Assembly: GCA_035604215.1 (NCBI GenBank)
Contig: DATNIW010000030.1
Location: 1-12,600 of the forward strand
DNA from: UBA5070 sp035604215
GTDB taxonomy: Bacteria > Fibrobacterota > Fibrobacteria > UBA5070
Reading direction: 5' to 3'
DNA: 12,600 nucleotides
The notes beneath the pieces were generated by a model. That model worked only from the letters and a program-made list of their open reading frames with translations. It did not search any database and was not told the origin of the DNA. Positions within the stretch are counted from its first letter, which is position 1. Each line of letters starts with the position of its first letter. Both the position numbers and the translations under genes were made by a program. This document shows positions 1-7,431 of this stretch, piece after piece.

Positions 1-471
1 TACCAGGGGATGGTCGCGGACGTGATCCAGCCCATGCTTTCCTTCACCGTGATGCCCCAGACCGGATGGTCCAAGGGAAGCATGATCGGCGCCGCGGGCA
101 TCAAGGTGGATCCCGCCCCGGTCGGCGGCGAGCTCGATTTCGAATACTGGAACAACAGCACAGACCGCGCCTCGTTCAACTCCAAGGTCGGGGGTGGGGA
201 CCAGCTCTACACGGTGTCCGGTTGCGCCCGGTACAATCCGGGATCGTTGCGCCCCCAGTTGAAGGTCTTCTACGACACCTACACCTACGCGAGCAAGACC
301 ACGGACAACGTCCTGGGCTTCGCCCCGGCTATCGAGTACTTCCCCTGGGCCGACAAGGACTTCCGCTTCCACCTGGCCTACACGGGCACAGACAATTCGC
401 CCAAGGTCGGCAAGTCGGAATACAACTCCCAGGTCTTCCTGGGCGTCAAGGGGACATGGAGCATCAAGTGA
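1..471 (+). CDS. Outer-membrane beta-barrel (porin-like) protein, C-terminal part
   Basis: The frame is open from base 1, so the gene begins before the window; 156 residues are visible and end at a TGA. The sequence alternates polar and hydrophobic residues in six or so short strands (for example GELDFEYWN, RPQLKVFYDTYTY, FRFHLAYTG, SQVFLGVKGTW) separated by polar loops, as in the last strands of a porin. It loosely resembles phosphate-selective (OprO/OprP-type) barrels, but I cannot name a family securely. It lies 39 bases before phnC on the same strand, so it is probably co-transcribed with the phosphonate genes and may be their outer-membrane channel (inference). One oddity is that it ends in Trp-Ser-Ile-Lys rather than with a terminal aromatic residue, the usual barrel assembly signal. 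It could instead be a barrel with a non-porin function. Confidence 0.7.
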   Translation, partial: YQGMVADVIQPMLSFTVMPQTGWSKGSMIGAAGIKVDPAPVGGELDFEYWNNSTDRASFNSKVGGGDQLYTVSGCARYNPGSLRPQLKVFYDTYTYASKTTDNVLGFAPAIEYFPWADKDFRFHLAYTGTDNSPKVGKSEYNSQVFLGVKGTWSIK

Positions 472-510
472 GTCCAGCGAGTCCTGAACGCGCCCTTCGC
501 GGAAACCGGA

Positions 511-1350
511 ATGCCGGAATCTGACTCGACCTCGAACTGCGCCGTCGTGGCCCGGGACCTGGTCCTGGGCTACGGGCCGCGCGAGGTCCTGAAGGGAGTC
601 GATCTCCAGGTTCCTTCCGGACAGTTCCTGGTGTTGCTGGGCCCTTCCGGGTCCGGCAAGACCACCCTCCTCATGGCCCTCAACGGGAGCATCGCGCTCC
701 GGTCGGGCGGCTTGGAGGTGCTGGGAACGAATCCTTCCGCGCTCCTGGGCGCGGATCTGGAGCGCTTCCGCGAACGGATCGGATTCATCTTCCAGTCGTT
801 CCACCTGGTGGGACGCCTGCCCGTCCTGCACAACGTGGGAAGCGGACTCCTCTCCAGGATCCCCATGGCCCGGGCCCTCCTCCAGTGGTACGTGCGTCCG
901 GAATACGTCCGGATCCTGGAAGCCCTGCGCGTGGTGGGCCTGGAAGACCGCGTCCTGGACCGCTGCGACCGGCTCTCCGGAGGCCAGAAGCAGCGCGTCG
1001 CCATCGCCCGTGCCCTGGTCCAGCAACCTTCGCTCATCCTGGCCGACGAGCCCATCTCCGCCCTCGATCCCCGATCCGCCACCGGTGTCATGGAAGTCCT
1101 GCGCCGCGCCACCCGGCAGTTCGGGATCACGGTGGTGTGCAGCCTGCACCACCTGGAGGCGGCCCGATCCTACGCGGACCGGGTGATCGGCATCAACGAC
1201 GGACGCTTCGTGTACGACGGCCCTCCGGAAGGCCTTTCGCCGGAAATCGTCGAGGCCATCTACCGGGGCGAAAACCCCCTGGATCCCGAGACGGATCTCC
1301 CGGAGGTTCCCGTCTCCACCATCCCTTCGGGTCCGCTCGCCGCGGCCTGA
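511..1350 (+). CDS. phnC: Phosphonate ABC importer ATP-binding protein PhnC
   Basis: The 279-residue cytoplasmic ATPase powers phosphonate uptake through PhnE. Visible motifs are Walker A GPSGSGKTT at residues 44-52, the ABC signature LSGGQ at 155-159, Walker B LILADE at 175-180 and a switch histidine near 213. The phrases 'IGFIFQSFHLVGRLPVLHNV' and 'NPLDP' region fit PhnC rather than a generic importer ATPase, and the neighbours phnD and phnE confirm the assignment. It has a proline- and acidic-rich tail of about 25 residues after the ATPase core, slightly longer than the Escherichia coli protein. The ATG at 511 has only a weak purine stretch upstream (around 499-505), but no better start is available close to the ATPase domain. 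It is the first phn gene of the run, after the porin. Confidence 0.95.
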   Translation: MPESDSTSNCAVVARDLVLGYGPREVLKGVDLQVPSGQFLVLLGPSGSGKTTLLMALNGSIALRSGGLEVLGTNPSALLGADLERFRERIGFIFQSFHLVGRLPVLHNVGSGLLSRIPMARALLQWYVRPEYVRILEALRVVGLEDRVLDRCDRLSGGQKQRVAIARALVQQPSLILADEPISALDPRSATGVMEVLRRATRQFGITVVCSLHHLEAARSYADRVIGINDGRFVYDGPPEGLSPEIVEAIYRGENPLDPETDLPEVPVSTIPSGPLAAA

Positions 1351-1398
1351 ATCATCCCTCCACTGTTCCACCACCACTCGCACCCAGGAGAACGAACC

Positions 1399-2259
1399 AT
1401 GCGCAAGATCCTCGGAATCCTCCCCCTGATCGCCGGACTCGCGGCCTCGGCCTCGGCCGTGCCCTCCGACTGGCCCGACAAGCTGGTGTTCAGCACGGTC
1501 CCCACCGAATCCTCCAGCAACCAGACCGAACGCTTCAAGAACCTGGTCGACTACCTCACGGCCCACCTGGGAATCCCGGTGCAGATGATCAGCTCCAGCG
1601 ACTACGCCGGGGTGATCACGGGAATGCAGTTCAAGCACGTGGACTTCGCCTACTTCGGGCCCAAGTCCTACGCGGAAGCCTCCGAGCGAGCCGGCGCCCA
1701 GTGCTTCGTGGTCGAGGTGGACCAGGACGGCATGGCGGGGTACCACGGCGTCATCATCACCAACAAGGCGTCCGGACTCCACAGCATCAGTGACGCCAAG
1801 GGCAAGGTCTGGGCCTTCACCGACCCCAACTCCACCTCCGGGACGCTGGTTCCCACGCTGCACCTGGTGAAGGACCTCAAGATCGACCCCCAGACCTACT
1901 TCTCGAAGGTCATCTACTCGGGAAGCCACGAGGCCTCCATGCTCGCCATCAAGGCCGGCAAGGTCGACATCGCCTCCACCAACGACCTCGACATGCTGCG
2001 CGGCGAAGGCAAGATGTGGACCAAGGACAAGGATTTCAACATCGTGTGGACATCGCCGCTGATTCCGGGATCGCCCATCGCCTACCGCAAGGACCTTCCC
2101 GAGAGCCTGAAGAAGGCCCTGCAGGAAGCCTTCGTCGGCTACAAGGACAAGGACGGCCTCGCCATGCTCAAGCTTTCCGGCTACGCCCCGGTCGCGGACA
2201 GCGTCTACGACCCGGTCCGCGCCCAGATCGCGTTCAAGAAGGAATTGGACAAGAAGTGA
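1399..2259 (+). CDS. phnD: Periplasmic phosphonate-binding protein PhnD
   Basis: This 286-residue protein is the substrate-binding component of the phosphonate importer. Residues 1-20 form a Sec signal peptide (Met-Arg-Lys start, hydrophobic core, ASASA before a likely cut at 20/21); there is no lipobox cysteine, so it should be soluble in the periplasm. The mature part follows the PhnD/SsuA-type fold. It contains 'VDFAYFGPKSY' (81-91), the Ser-Thr-Ser-Gly loop at 145-148 expected to hold the phosphonate oxygens, and 'GSHEASMLAIKAGKVDIAST' (175-194), where His177/Glu178 and the following Asp196 are candidate contacts for an amino group. An AGGAG ribosome binding site at 1386-1390 sits 8 bases before the ATG. 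It is 48 bases after phnC and 36 before phnE. Actual ligand preference cannot be read from the sequence. Confidence 0.95.
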   Translation: MRKILGILPLIAGLAASASAVPSDWPDKLVFSTVPTESSSNQTERFKNLVDYLTAHLGIPVQMISSSDYAGVITGMQFKHVDFAYFGPKSYAEASERAGAQCFVVEVDQDGMAGYHGVIITNKASGLHSISDAKGKVWAFTDPNSTSGTLVPTLHLVKDLKIDPQTYFSKVIYSGSHEASMLAIKAGKVDIASTNDLDMLRGEGKMWTKDKDFNIVWTSPLIPGSPIAYRKDLPESLKKALQEAFVGYKDKDGLAMLKLSGYAPVADSVYDPVRAQIAFKKELDKK

Positions 2260-2295
2260 CGCAGAGGGGAGACGGTCGGAAACCGAGGCGATAGG

Positions 2296-3153
2296 ATGGA
2301 ACTCGAAGCTCTCCAAAGGCGGGTCCATCCCCTGCGCCCGCAGAACCTCCTGGTTTCCGGGGCCTTCCTGGTCGTGGTCGCGCTCTGCTGGCGCCAGACC
2401 GACATGAGCCTGTCCGGACTCGTCAAGGGGTCCGGGAACATGGTGCAGTACCTGGCGGGGACGCCCTCGATCCCCGACAGCGGCTTCTTCCCTCCCGACC
2501 TTTCCGGCCGGATGCTGGCGCGCTACGCCTGGTCCATGCTGGAGACGGTGGAGATGGCCTTCCTCGCCATGGTCCTTTCCGTCCTCATCGCCTTTCCGCT
2601 CTCGTTCCTGGCCTCCCGGAACACCCTGGAGATCATCTTCCCGGGACGGTCCGGATTCTGGCGTGCCGTCCGGGGAGTCCTCTATTCGGGGACGCGCCTG
2701 TTCGCCAACATGACCCGCTCCATCAACGAGATCATCTGGGCCATGCTGTTCGTGTCGGCCGTGGGCCTGGGTCCCATGCCCGGCATCCTGGCCCTGGGGT
2801 TCCACACCTCTGGCGTGCTGATCAAGCTCTTCTCCGAAGGGCTCGAATCCATCTCCATGGAACCCGTCTCCGCCCTCGCCTCCACCGGCGCCGCGTCGCC
2901 CAAGGTGATCCGCTACGCCGTGATCCCCCAGATCACCCCATTCTTGGTCTCCATGGTCCTGTATCGGCTGGAATCCGACCTGCGATCGGCCACCATCCTC
3001 GGGTTCACCGGTGCCGGGGGCATCGGGATGCTCCTGTTCGACAAGCTGCGCAGCTACGAGAACCGGGACGTCACCACCATCCTGATCCTGATCGTGGTCA
3101 CCGTGGCCGCCATCGACCGCATCAGCGCCTTCATCCGATCGAAAGCCTCCTAG
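2296..3153 (+). CDS. phnE: Phosphonate ABC importer permease PhnE
   Basis: The 285-residue inner-membrane permease is the channel of the PhnCDE importer. Hydrophobic segments lie at about 18-32, 84-106, 142-158, 160-178, 213-224 and 258-279. The cytoplasmic coupling loop at about 183-212 has the EAA-type pattern (a Gly at 198 and an Ile-Pro at 210-211) that docks on PhnC. Family phrases shared with the E. coli protein are 'GNMVQYLAG', 'FFPPDLS', 'SINEIIWAMLFVSAVGLGP', 'HTSGVL' and 'SATILGFTGAGGIG'. Only one permease copy is present, so it would act as a homodimer. The ribosome binding site is weak (GAGGCG just upstream). The TAG stop is followed directly, with no spacer, by the ATG of the acetyltransferase gene, implying translational coupling. 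Confidence 0.96.
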   Translation: MELEALQRRVHPLRPQNLLVSGAFLVVVALCWRQTDMSLSGLVKGSGNMVQYLAGTPSIPDSGFFPPDLSGRMLARYAWSMLETVEMAFLAMVLSVLIAFPLSFLASRNTLEIIFPGRSGFWRAVRGVLYSGTRLFANMTRSINEIIWAMLFVSAVGLGPMPGILALGFHTSGVLIKLFSEGLESISMEPVSALASTGAASPKVIRYAVIPQITPFLVSMVLYRLESDLRSATILGFTGAGGIGMLLFDKLRSYENRDVTTILILIVVTVAAIDRISAFIRSKAS

Positions 3154-3618
3154 ATGGAAGACTCGCTGCATTTCCGGGTCGCCGGCCGGGAGGACATCCC
3201 CGACCTCCTGCGCCTCTACTCGCAATTGGACGACCACCCGGATCCGCCGTTGGACGCCTCGAGCGCCGACGACATCTGGGATGTCGTGGAAAGCTACCCG
3301 GACTACCAGATCCATCTGGCCGAATCCGGAGGTCGCGTCGTGGGGACCTTCTCCCTTCTCGTGGTCGCGACCCTTTCGCACCGGGGAATTCCCAGCGCCC
3401 TCGTGGAAGCCGTGGTGGTGGACGCGGATCGTCGCGGAGAGGGGATCGGCGGGGCCATGATGCGCCGCGCCCTGGACATCGCCCGGACCAAGGGATGCTA
3501 CAAGCTCGCGTTGTCCTCGGGCTCGCGAAGATCGGACGCCCACCGCTTCTACGACAACCTGGGCTTCGAGAGGCACGGAGTTTCGTTCTTGGCCCGTCTG
3601 GAGGAAACCGATGCGTGA
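3154..3618 (+). CDS. phnO: GNAT acetyltransferase, PhnO-like aminoalkylphosphonate N-acetyltransferase
   Basis: The 154-residue protein is a single GNAT domain. The acetyl-CoA loop is RGEGIG at 94-99, in the standard R-G-x-G-x-G form, after the strand 'EAVVVD'. The closing segment 'SSGSRRSDAHRFYDNLGF' (121-138) matches the E. coli PhnO segment carrying K-R-x-DAHRFY, which is why I choose PhnO over a generic GNAT. PhnO acetylates the amino group of aminoalkylphosphonates such as aminomethyl- and aminoethylphosphonate with acetyl-CoA, supporting their use or detoxifying 1-aminoalkylphosphonates. In E. coli the gene lies near the 3' end of the operon; here it sits between phnE and phnG, the place held by the regulator phnF there. 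It overlaps phnG by 8 bases. The specific substrate remains inferred. Confidence 0.8.
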   Translation: MEDSLHFRVAGREDIPDLLRLYSQLDDHPDPPLDASSADDIWDVVESYPDYQIHLAESGGRVVGTFSLLVVATLSHRGIPSALVEAVVVDADRRGEGIGGAMMRRALDIARTKGCYKLALSSGSRRSDAHRFYDNLGFERHGVSFLARLEETDA

Positions 3619-4033
3619 GATAGGCACCTGCGAAGTCCTCGCCGAGATCGACGAGGAGAGGTTGGATCGGATCCTGGCCGACATTCCCGAGGACACGGAG
3701 ATCCTGGGGGCGCCGCGCGAAGGGCTGGTCCTCATGACCGTCCGCGAAGGTCTGGGTTCCCGGTTCCACCCCGGCGAAGTGCTGGCCTCGTCCTGCCGAG
3801 TCCAGTTCCGAGGAATGGACGGATGGGCGGTGGTGATCGGCGGCGACGTGCGCAGGGCCTTGGCCGCGGCCGCCTTGGACGCCATGGGACGCGTACTGCC
3901 CGAACCGCCGGAGCTGTCGCGCATGCTGGACCTGGTGGAAGCGGGACGCGAAGCGATCGTGGGGAAGAGGTCGCTGGAGGCGAGTCTATCGGCCTCGACC
4001 AAGGTGGAATTCGACCTGTTGGCGGAGGCCTGA
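3611..4033 (+). CDS. phnG: C-P lyase core subunit PhnG
   Basis: The 140-residue protein is a small subunit of the PhnGHIJ core complex, which carries out the phosphonate-specific chemistry in the cytoplasm. Family landmarks are 'PREGLVLMTVREG' (35-47), 'GSRFHPGEVL' (49-58), 'GWAVVIGGDVRRALAAAALDA' spread over 71-91, and a C-terminal 'STKVEFDLLAEA' like the E. coli 'SRVDFFTMV' end. Length is close to the E. coli protein (about 150). The GGAGG at 3600-3604 lies 6 bases before the ATG and inside the end of phnO, with which the gene overlaps by 8 bases. In the known complex PhnG binds PhnI and is needed for the ATP-phosphonate nucleosidase step; no separate catalytic motif is visible. Confidence 0.92.
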   Translation: MREIGTCEVLAEIDEERLDRILADIPEDTEILGAPREGLVLMTVREGLGSRFHPGEVLASSCRVQFRGMDGWAVVIGGDVRRALAAAALDAMGRVLPEPPELSRMLDLVEAGREAIVGKRSLEASLSASTKVEFDLLAEA

Positions 4034-4034
4034 G

Positions 4035-4601
4035 ATGGACCGGACGCAGACCGTGCTCGAACACGAAGCCTTCCGCAGCGTTTTGCAGGCCTTCGCGCGG
4101 CCGGGCACCGTGCGACCTCTCGCGAGGTCCGTCTCCGACCGGACGGCGGCGCTGGACCTTCTGGCCGACAGCCTGATGGATTCGGAATGCGCGCTGTCCA
4201 ACCTCTGGGGAGAGGACATCCCCACCGCGCATCGGATCAGCACCCGAACGGGGTGCCGGCTCGCGCCCACGGACCAGGCGGAATTCGTCCTGGCGGGCAT
4301 CGGCGGAGCCGGGTTCCGGATCGCGGAGCTGCGCGTCGGAGATCCCGACTATCCCGACCGGGGAAGCGCGCTCCTGTACCTGGCGGAAAAGATCCATTCC
4401 ACCGGCGGGTCCTGGTGGTGGAGCGGACCGGGGATCGAGTCGAAGCTCGCGCCCCGGATGGATGGAGTGCCCGACGGCGAATGGACCGCGCTGCGCCTGG
4501 CGAATTCGTCCTATCCCTGCGGGGTGGACGCCATCTTCCTGGATCGCGAGGGCCGGGTCGCGGCCCTGCCCCGTTCCACCCGTCTCGAGGAGGTGCGCTG
4601 A
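4035..4601 (+). CDS. phnH: C-P lyase core subunit PhnH
   Basis: The 188-residue protein is the PhnH subunit of the C-P lyase core; known PhnH has a fold related to PLP-dependent transferases but binds no PLP. Diagnostic stretches are 'FRSVLQAFARPGTV' near the N terminus, like E. coli 'FRRLLKAMSEPG', then 'GGSWWWSGPGIES' (118-130), the counterpart of 'GGRMLRLTGAGIAEE', 'YPCGVDAIFLD' and a final 'VAALPRSTRLEE', matching 'LLAIPRTTHVE'. The start follows phnG with a single base between stop and ATG, and GGCGGAGG at 4021-4028 serves as ribosome binding site. Its TGA shares one base with the ATG of phnI. The length fits the family (E. coli 194). Confidence 0.93.
   Translation: MDRTQTVLEHEAFRSVLQAFARPGTVRPLARSVSDRTAALDLLADSLMDSECALSNLWGEDIPTAHRISTRTGCRLAPTDQAEFVLAGIGGAGFRIAELRVGDPDYPDRGSALLYLAEKIHSTGGSWWWSGPGIESKLAPRMDGVPDGEWTALRLANSSYPCGVDAIFLDREGRVAALPRSTRLEEVR
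4587..4594 (+). promoter_or_regulatory. Ribosome binding site for phnI
   Basis: GAGGAGGT lies 6 bases before the ATG at 4601 and fixes the phnI start there. The open frame extends far upstream into phnH (to about 4187), but the conserved PhnI N terminus 'MAYVAVKGGREAIERA' begins exactly at 4601. Confidence 0.85.
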
Positions 4602-5701
4602 TGGCCTACGTCGCCGTCAAGGGAGGTCGCGAGGCGATCGAACGCGCCTGCGATCTCAACGAGTACCGCCGCCAGGGAGCGGCGAGCGCTCCCCTGCAAC
4701 TGTCGCAGATCCGCGAGCAGCTGCACCTCGCGGTGGACCGCGTCATGGGAGAGGGTGGACTCCACGCACCCGATCTCGCGGCCCTGGCGCTGCGCCAGGC
4801 GGCCGGGGACACCATCGAGGCGTCCTTCCTGTTGCGCGCGCACCGCGCGACGCTTCCCCGGCTGGGAGAATCGATCCCGGACACCACCGGGGACATGCGG
4901 ATGGTGCGACGGATTTCGTCGGCCTTCAAGGACGTGCCCGGAGGACAGATCCTGGGACCCACCGGCGACTACACCCTGCGCCTCCTGGAACTGGACCGCC
5001 TGGAGGATCCCGCGCTCCGCAGGCAGGTGATCCGCGAACGCGTGTTCCGCGGACTCCCCGAACCCGATGACATGCCCGACACCTTCCCGAGGGTGGTGGA
5101 GCTCCTGCGCCGCGACGGACTGGTGGAGGAACCCGGGACGGAGGACGACGAACCCTTCGACATCACGCGCCGCTCCGTGGCGTTCCCGGCTCCGCGCAGC
5201 GCGAGGCTCCAGGCCCTGGCCCGCGGCGAAACGGGCGGACTCCTGCTCCTGGCCTATTCCAGCATGCGCGGCTACGGCCACATCCATCCGACCCTGGCCG
5301 AGCTGCGGGTGGGGTACCTGCCCTTGCGCATGACCCACCCGGTGACGGGAGAGTCCGTGGTGGCCGGAGAGATTCTGGTGACCGAGGCCGAAGTCGTCTC
5401 GCGGTTCTCCAATCCGGAAGGCGAACCGCGCTTCCACATGGGCTACGGCCTTTGCCTGGGGCACAACGAGATCAAGGCCATCTCCATGGGAGTCCTGGAC
5501 CGCTGCATGCGCACGGAAACGCCCACCTGCCCCGCCGAGGACCAGGAATTCGTGCTCTACCACACCGACGGGATCGAAAGCATGGGGTTCTCCAACCACT
5601 GGAAGCTCCCCCACTACGTGGACTTCCTCTCCGATCTCGATCGCCTACGCAAGGCTCGCGCGAACGCGCAGGAAAAGGAGAACGGCCATGCGCGTGCATG
5701 A
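4601..5701 (+). CDS. phnI: C-P lyase core subunit PhnI (ATP-phosphonate ribosyl transfer)
   Basis: The 366-residue protein is the catalytic nucleosidase of the core complex. With PhnG, PhnH and PhnL it displaces adenine from ATP and joins the phosphonate to ribose C1. Hallmarks are the N-terminal 'MAYVAVKGGREAIERACDL', 'QIREQLHLAVDRVMGEGGL' (36-54), 'GYGHIHPTLAELRVGYLPL' (224-242) and 'GYGLCLGHNEIKAISMGVLD' (281-300). His333 and His338 in 'HWKLPHYVDF' have the five-residue spacing of the histidine pair that, as I recall the E. coli structure, helps hold a metal near the PhnI-PhnJ interface. E. coli PhnI has 354 residues. The gene overlaps the phnH stop by 1 base and phnJ by 14 bases, as expected for subunits made in equal amounts. 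Confidence 0.96.
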   Translation: MAYVAVKGGREAIERACDLNEYRRQGAASAPLQLSQIREQLHLAVDRVMGEGGLHAPDLAALALRQAAGDTIEASFLLRAHRATLPRLGESIPDTTGDMRMVRRISSAFKDVPGGQILGPTGDYTLRLLELDRLEDPALRRQVIRERVFRGLPEPDDMPDTFPRVVELLRRDGLVEEPGTEDDEPFDITRRSVAFPAPRSARLQALARGETGGLLLLAYSSMRGYGHIHPTLAELRVGYLPLRMTHPVTGESVVAGEILVTEAEVVSRFSNPEGEPRFHMGYGLCLGHNEIKAISMGVLDRCMRTETPTCPAEDQEFVLYHTDGIESMGFSNHWKLPHYVDFLSDLDRLRKARANAQEKENGHARA

Positions 5702-6560
5702 GTGGCTCTCGAAGACCGGATCCGCCGGGACCACCTTCGGATTCCTGGACGACGGCGCGAAGAAGGACGTCCGTCGCGCCCTCCTCAAGGCGGTGGCCAT
5801 ACCGGGGTACCAGGTGCCCTACGGGTCCCGCGAGATGCCTCTGGCCCGCGGATGGGGGACCGGCGGCATCCAGATCACCCTTTCGATGCTCCTTCCTGAA
5901 GACGTGGTCAAGGTCATCGACCAGGGCTGCGACGGTTCTGTGAACGCCGTGAACATCAAGAAGTTCTACGAGCGCGTGGCGGGAGTCGCCGTCACCACCG
6001 ACACCCTGGAAGCCTCCCTGGTGCAGACGCGGCACCGCATCCCCGAGGAGCGGATGACCGACCAACAGATCCTGGTCCTGCAGGTGCCCTACCCGGAGGC
6101 GTTGCGCGAGGTGGAACCCTCCGAGGCCCAGACCCGCAGGATGCACGCGGAGGCCGACTACGCGCGGATGTGGCTGCACCTCTACGAGGACGTGGTGCAT
6201 TTCGGGGAGATCCGCATCTCCTACCGCTACCCATGCACCGTGAACGGGCGCCACGTGATGGACCCGAGTCCCGTTCCCCGGTGGGACGTCCCCAAGCTGC
6301 ACATGGCCGACACCTTGTTCCTCTTCGGCGCGGGACGGGAAAGGCGCATCTACGCCGTTCCGCCCCACACCCGGGTGGAACCCCTGGAATTCGAGGACCA
6401 CTGCTTCCGCGTGGAGGACTTCGCCGGAAAGTCCTGCGCCCGGTGCGGATCCACGGACACCTTCCTGGACGAGATCCTGGGTCCGGGCGGATCGCGGTCG
6501 CACTGCTGCTCCGACACCGGCTACTGCGACAAGAGGAAAGCACGATGGAACCGCTCCTGA
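5688..6560 (+). CDS. phnJ: C-P lyase PhnJ, radical SAM C-P bond-cleaving subunit
   Basis: The 290-residue protein is the radical SAM enzyme that breaks the C-P bond of 5-phosphoribosyl-1-phosphonate, giving a hydrocarbon and the 1,2-cyclic phosphate. The C-terminal cysteines are C250, C253, C274 and C280, spaced like E. coli C241/C244/C266/C272. Three ligate the 4Fe-4S cluster and the last, in 'CSDTGYC', is the catalytic thiyl cysteine. Gly40 in 'KAVAIPGYQVP' aligns with the glycine proposed to carry the relay radical (E. coli Gly32). 'REMPLARGWGTGGIQ', 'QTRHRIPEE', 'VMDPSPVP' and 'LFGAGRERRIYAVPPHTRVE' are all conserved. An extra cysteine, C273, precedes the cluster cysteine C274. AAGGAG at 5675-5680 lies 7 bases before the ATG. 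It overlaps phnI by 14 bases and phnK by 16. All key residues are present, so the enzyme should be active. Confidence 0.97.
   Translation: MRVHEWLSKTGSAGTTFGFLDDGAKKDVRRALLKAVAIPGYQVPYGSREMPLARGWGTGGIQITLSMLLPEDVVKVIDQGCDGSVNAVNIKKFYERVAGVAVTTDTLEASLVQTRHRIPEERMTDQQILVLQVPYPEALREVEPSEAQTRRMHAEADYARMWLHLYEDVVHFGEIRISYRYPCTVNGRHVMDPSPVPRWDVPKLHMADTLFLFGAGRERRIYAVPPHTRVEPLEFEDHCFRVEDFAGKSCARCGSTDTFLDEILGPGGSRSHCCSDTGYCDKRKARWNRS
6533..6539 (+). promoter_or_regulatory. Ribosome binding site for phnK
   Basis: GAGGAAA lies in the last codons of phnJ; its GAGG core ends 8 bases before the ATG at 6545. It decides the phnK start against in-frame upstream starts (from 6170) that would add residues from within phnJ. 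The PhnK-like sequence begins at this ATG (MEPLLRAHGLTRRF). Confidence 0.75.
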
Positions 6561-7420
6561 GAGCCCATGGCCTGACGCGCCGATTCGGACCCGGATGCGA
6601 CGCCTGCATGGACGGAACCGGCGCGCGGTCCGAGACGAACCGATGCCCCGTGTGTGCCACGGTGTGGGCCTGCAGGGACGTCAGCCTGGAGCTTTTCCGG
6701 GAAGAGGCCCTGGGCATCGTGGGCGAGAGCGGATCGGGGAAGAGCACCCTGGTACGCCTGCTCCATTTCGACTGGCCCGCGACCGCCGGATTCCTGGAAG
6801 TGGCTCGGACGCCGGCCTTGGAAAATGTGCCCGACCTGTTCCAGGAGGGATGCGCCTGGAGCCGGAACCTGCTGGCCATGGACAAGTTCCGGCAAAGGGC
6901 GGTGCGCGACGCGGCCATGGGGATCGTGTACCAGCACCCGCAACTGGGGCTTCGCATGGGCGTCAGTTCGGGCGGCAACATCGCCGAGCGGCTGCTCTCC
7001 GCCGGCTGGAGGTCCATCGGCGCCATGCGGAAACGCGCCGGGGGGCTCCTGGAGCGCACCGAGATCCCGCTGGAGCGCATGGACGAACCGCCCCGGAACT
7101 TCAGCGGGGGCATGCAGCAGAGGGTCCAGATCGCCAAGGCGCTTTCCGGCGATCCGCCCATCCTGCTTTTGGACGAGGTGACCACCGGATTGGACCTCTC
7201 CGTGCAGGCGCGGGTCCTGGACATGGTGCGCGAACTGCGCGACGAACTGCGGCTCTCCATGCTGGTGGTCTCCCACGACCTGGGGGTGATCAACCTCCTG
7301 TGCCAGAGGACCCTGGTGATGCGCAACGGCGAAGTGGTGGAATCCGGCCTCACCGACCAGATCCTGCAGGATCCCCAGCATTCCTACACCCAGCTTCTGG
7401 TCGCTTCCCAACTGCAATAG
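6545..7420 (+). CDS. phnK: C-P lyase-associated ATP-binding protein PhnK, with cysteine-rich insertion
   Basis: This 291-residue ABC-type ATPase docks on the PhnJ side of the core complex and is needed for phosphonate breakdown rather than transport. Walker A is GESGSGKST (60-68), the signature FSGGMQQR (186-193), Walker B ILLLDE (206-211) and the switch histidine H244. 'VESGLTDQILQDPQHSYTQLLVAS' at the C terminus (265-288) matches E. coli PhnK closely. It is about 40 residues longer than the E. coli protein (252) because of two insertions. Residues 16-43 carry C18-x2-C21, C34-x2-C37 and C43. A second insertion of roughly 20 residues between about 84 and 115 follows Walker A and adds C103. 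The Walker B motif reads DEVTTGLD, with Val for the usual Pro. The cysteines could bind zinc or an iron-sulfur cluster (inference). The gene overlaps phnJ by 16 bases. Confidence 0.94.
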   Translation: MEPLLRAHGLTRRFGPGCDACMDGTGARSETNRCPVCATVWACRDVSLELFREEALGIVGESGSGKSTLVRLLHFDWPATAGFLEVARTPALENVPDLFQEGCAWSRNLLAMDKFRQRAVRDAAMGIVYQHPQLGLRMGVSSGGNIAERLLSAGWRSIGAMRKRAGGLLERTEIPLERMDEPPRNFSGGMQQRVQIAKALSGDPPILLLDEVTTGLDLSVQARVLDMVRELRDELRLSMLVVSHDLGVINLLCQRTLVMRNGEVVESGLTDQILQDPQHSYTQLLVASQLQ

Positions 7421-7423
7421 GAG
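7419..7423 (+). promoter_or_regulatory. Ribosome binding site for phnL (TTG start)
   Basis: AGGAG overlaps the phnK stop codon and lies 8 bases before a TTG at 7432. There is no ATG in the right place; the alternative GTG at 7438 is 14 bases from this site and would lose two conserved residues. The family N terminus (VQNLSKMF) supports TTG. Confidence 0.8.
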
Positions 7424-7431
7424 ATCGGACC

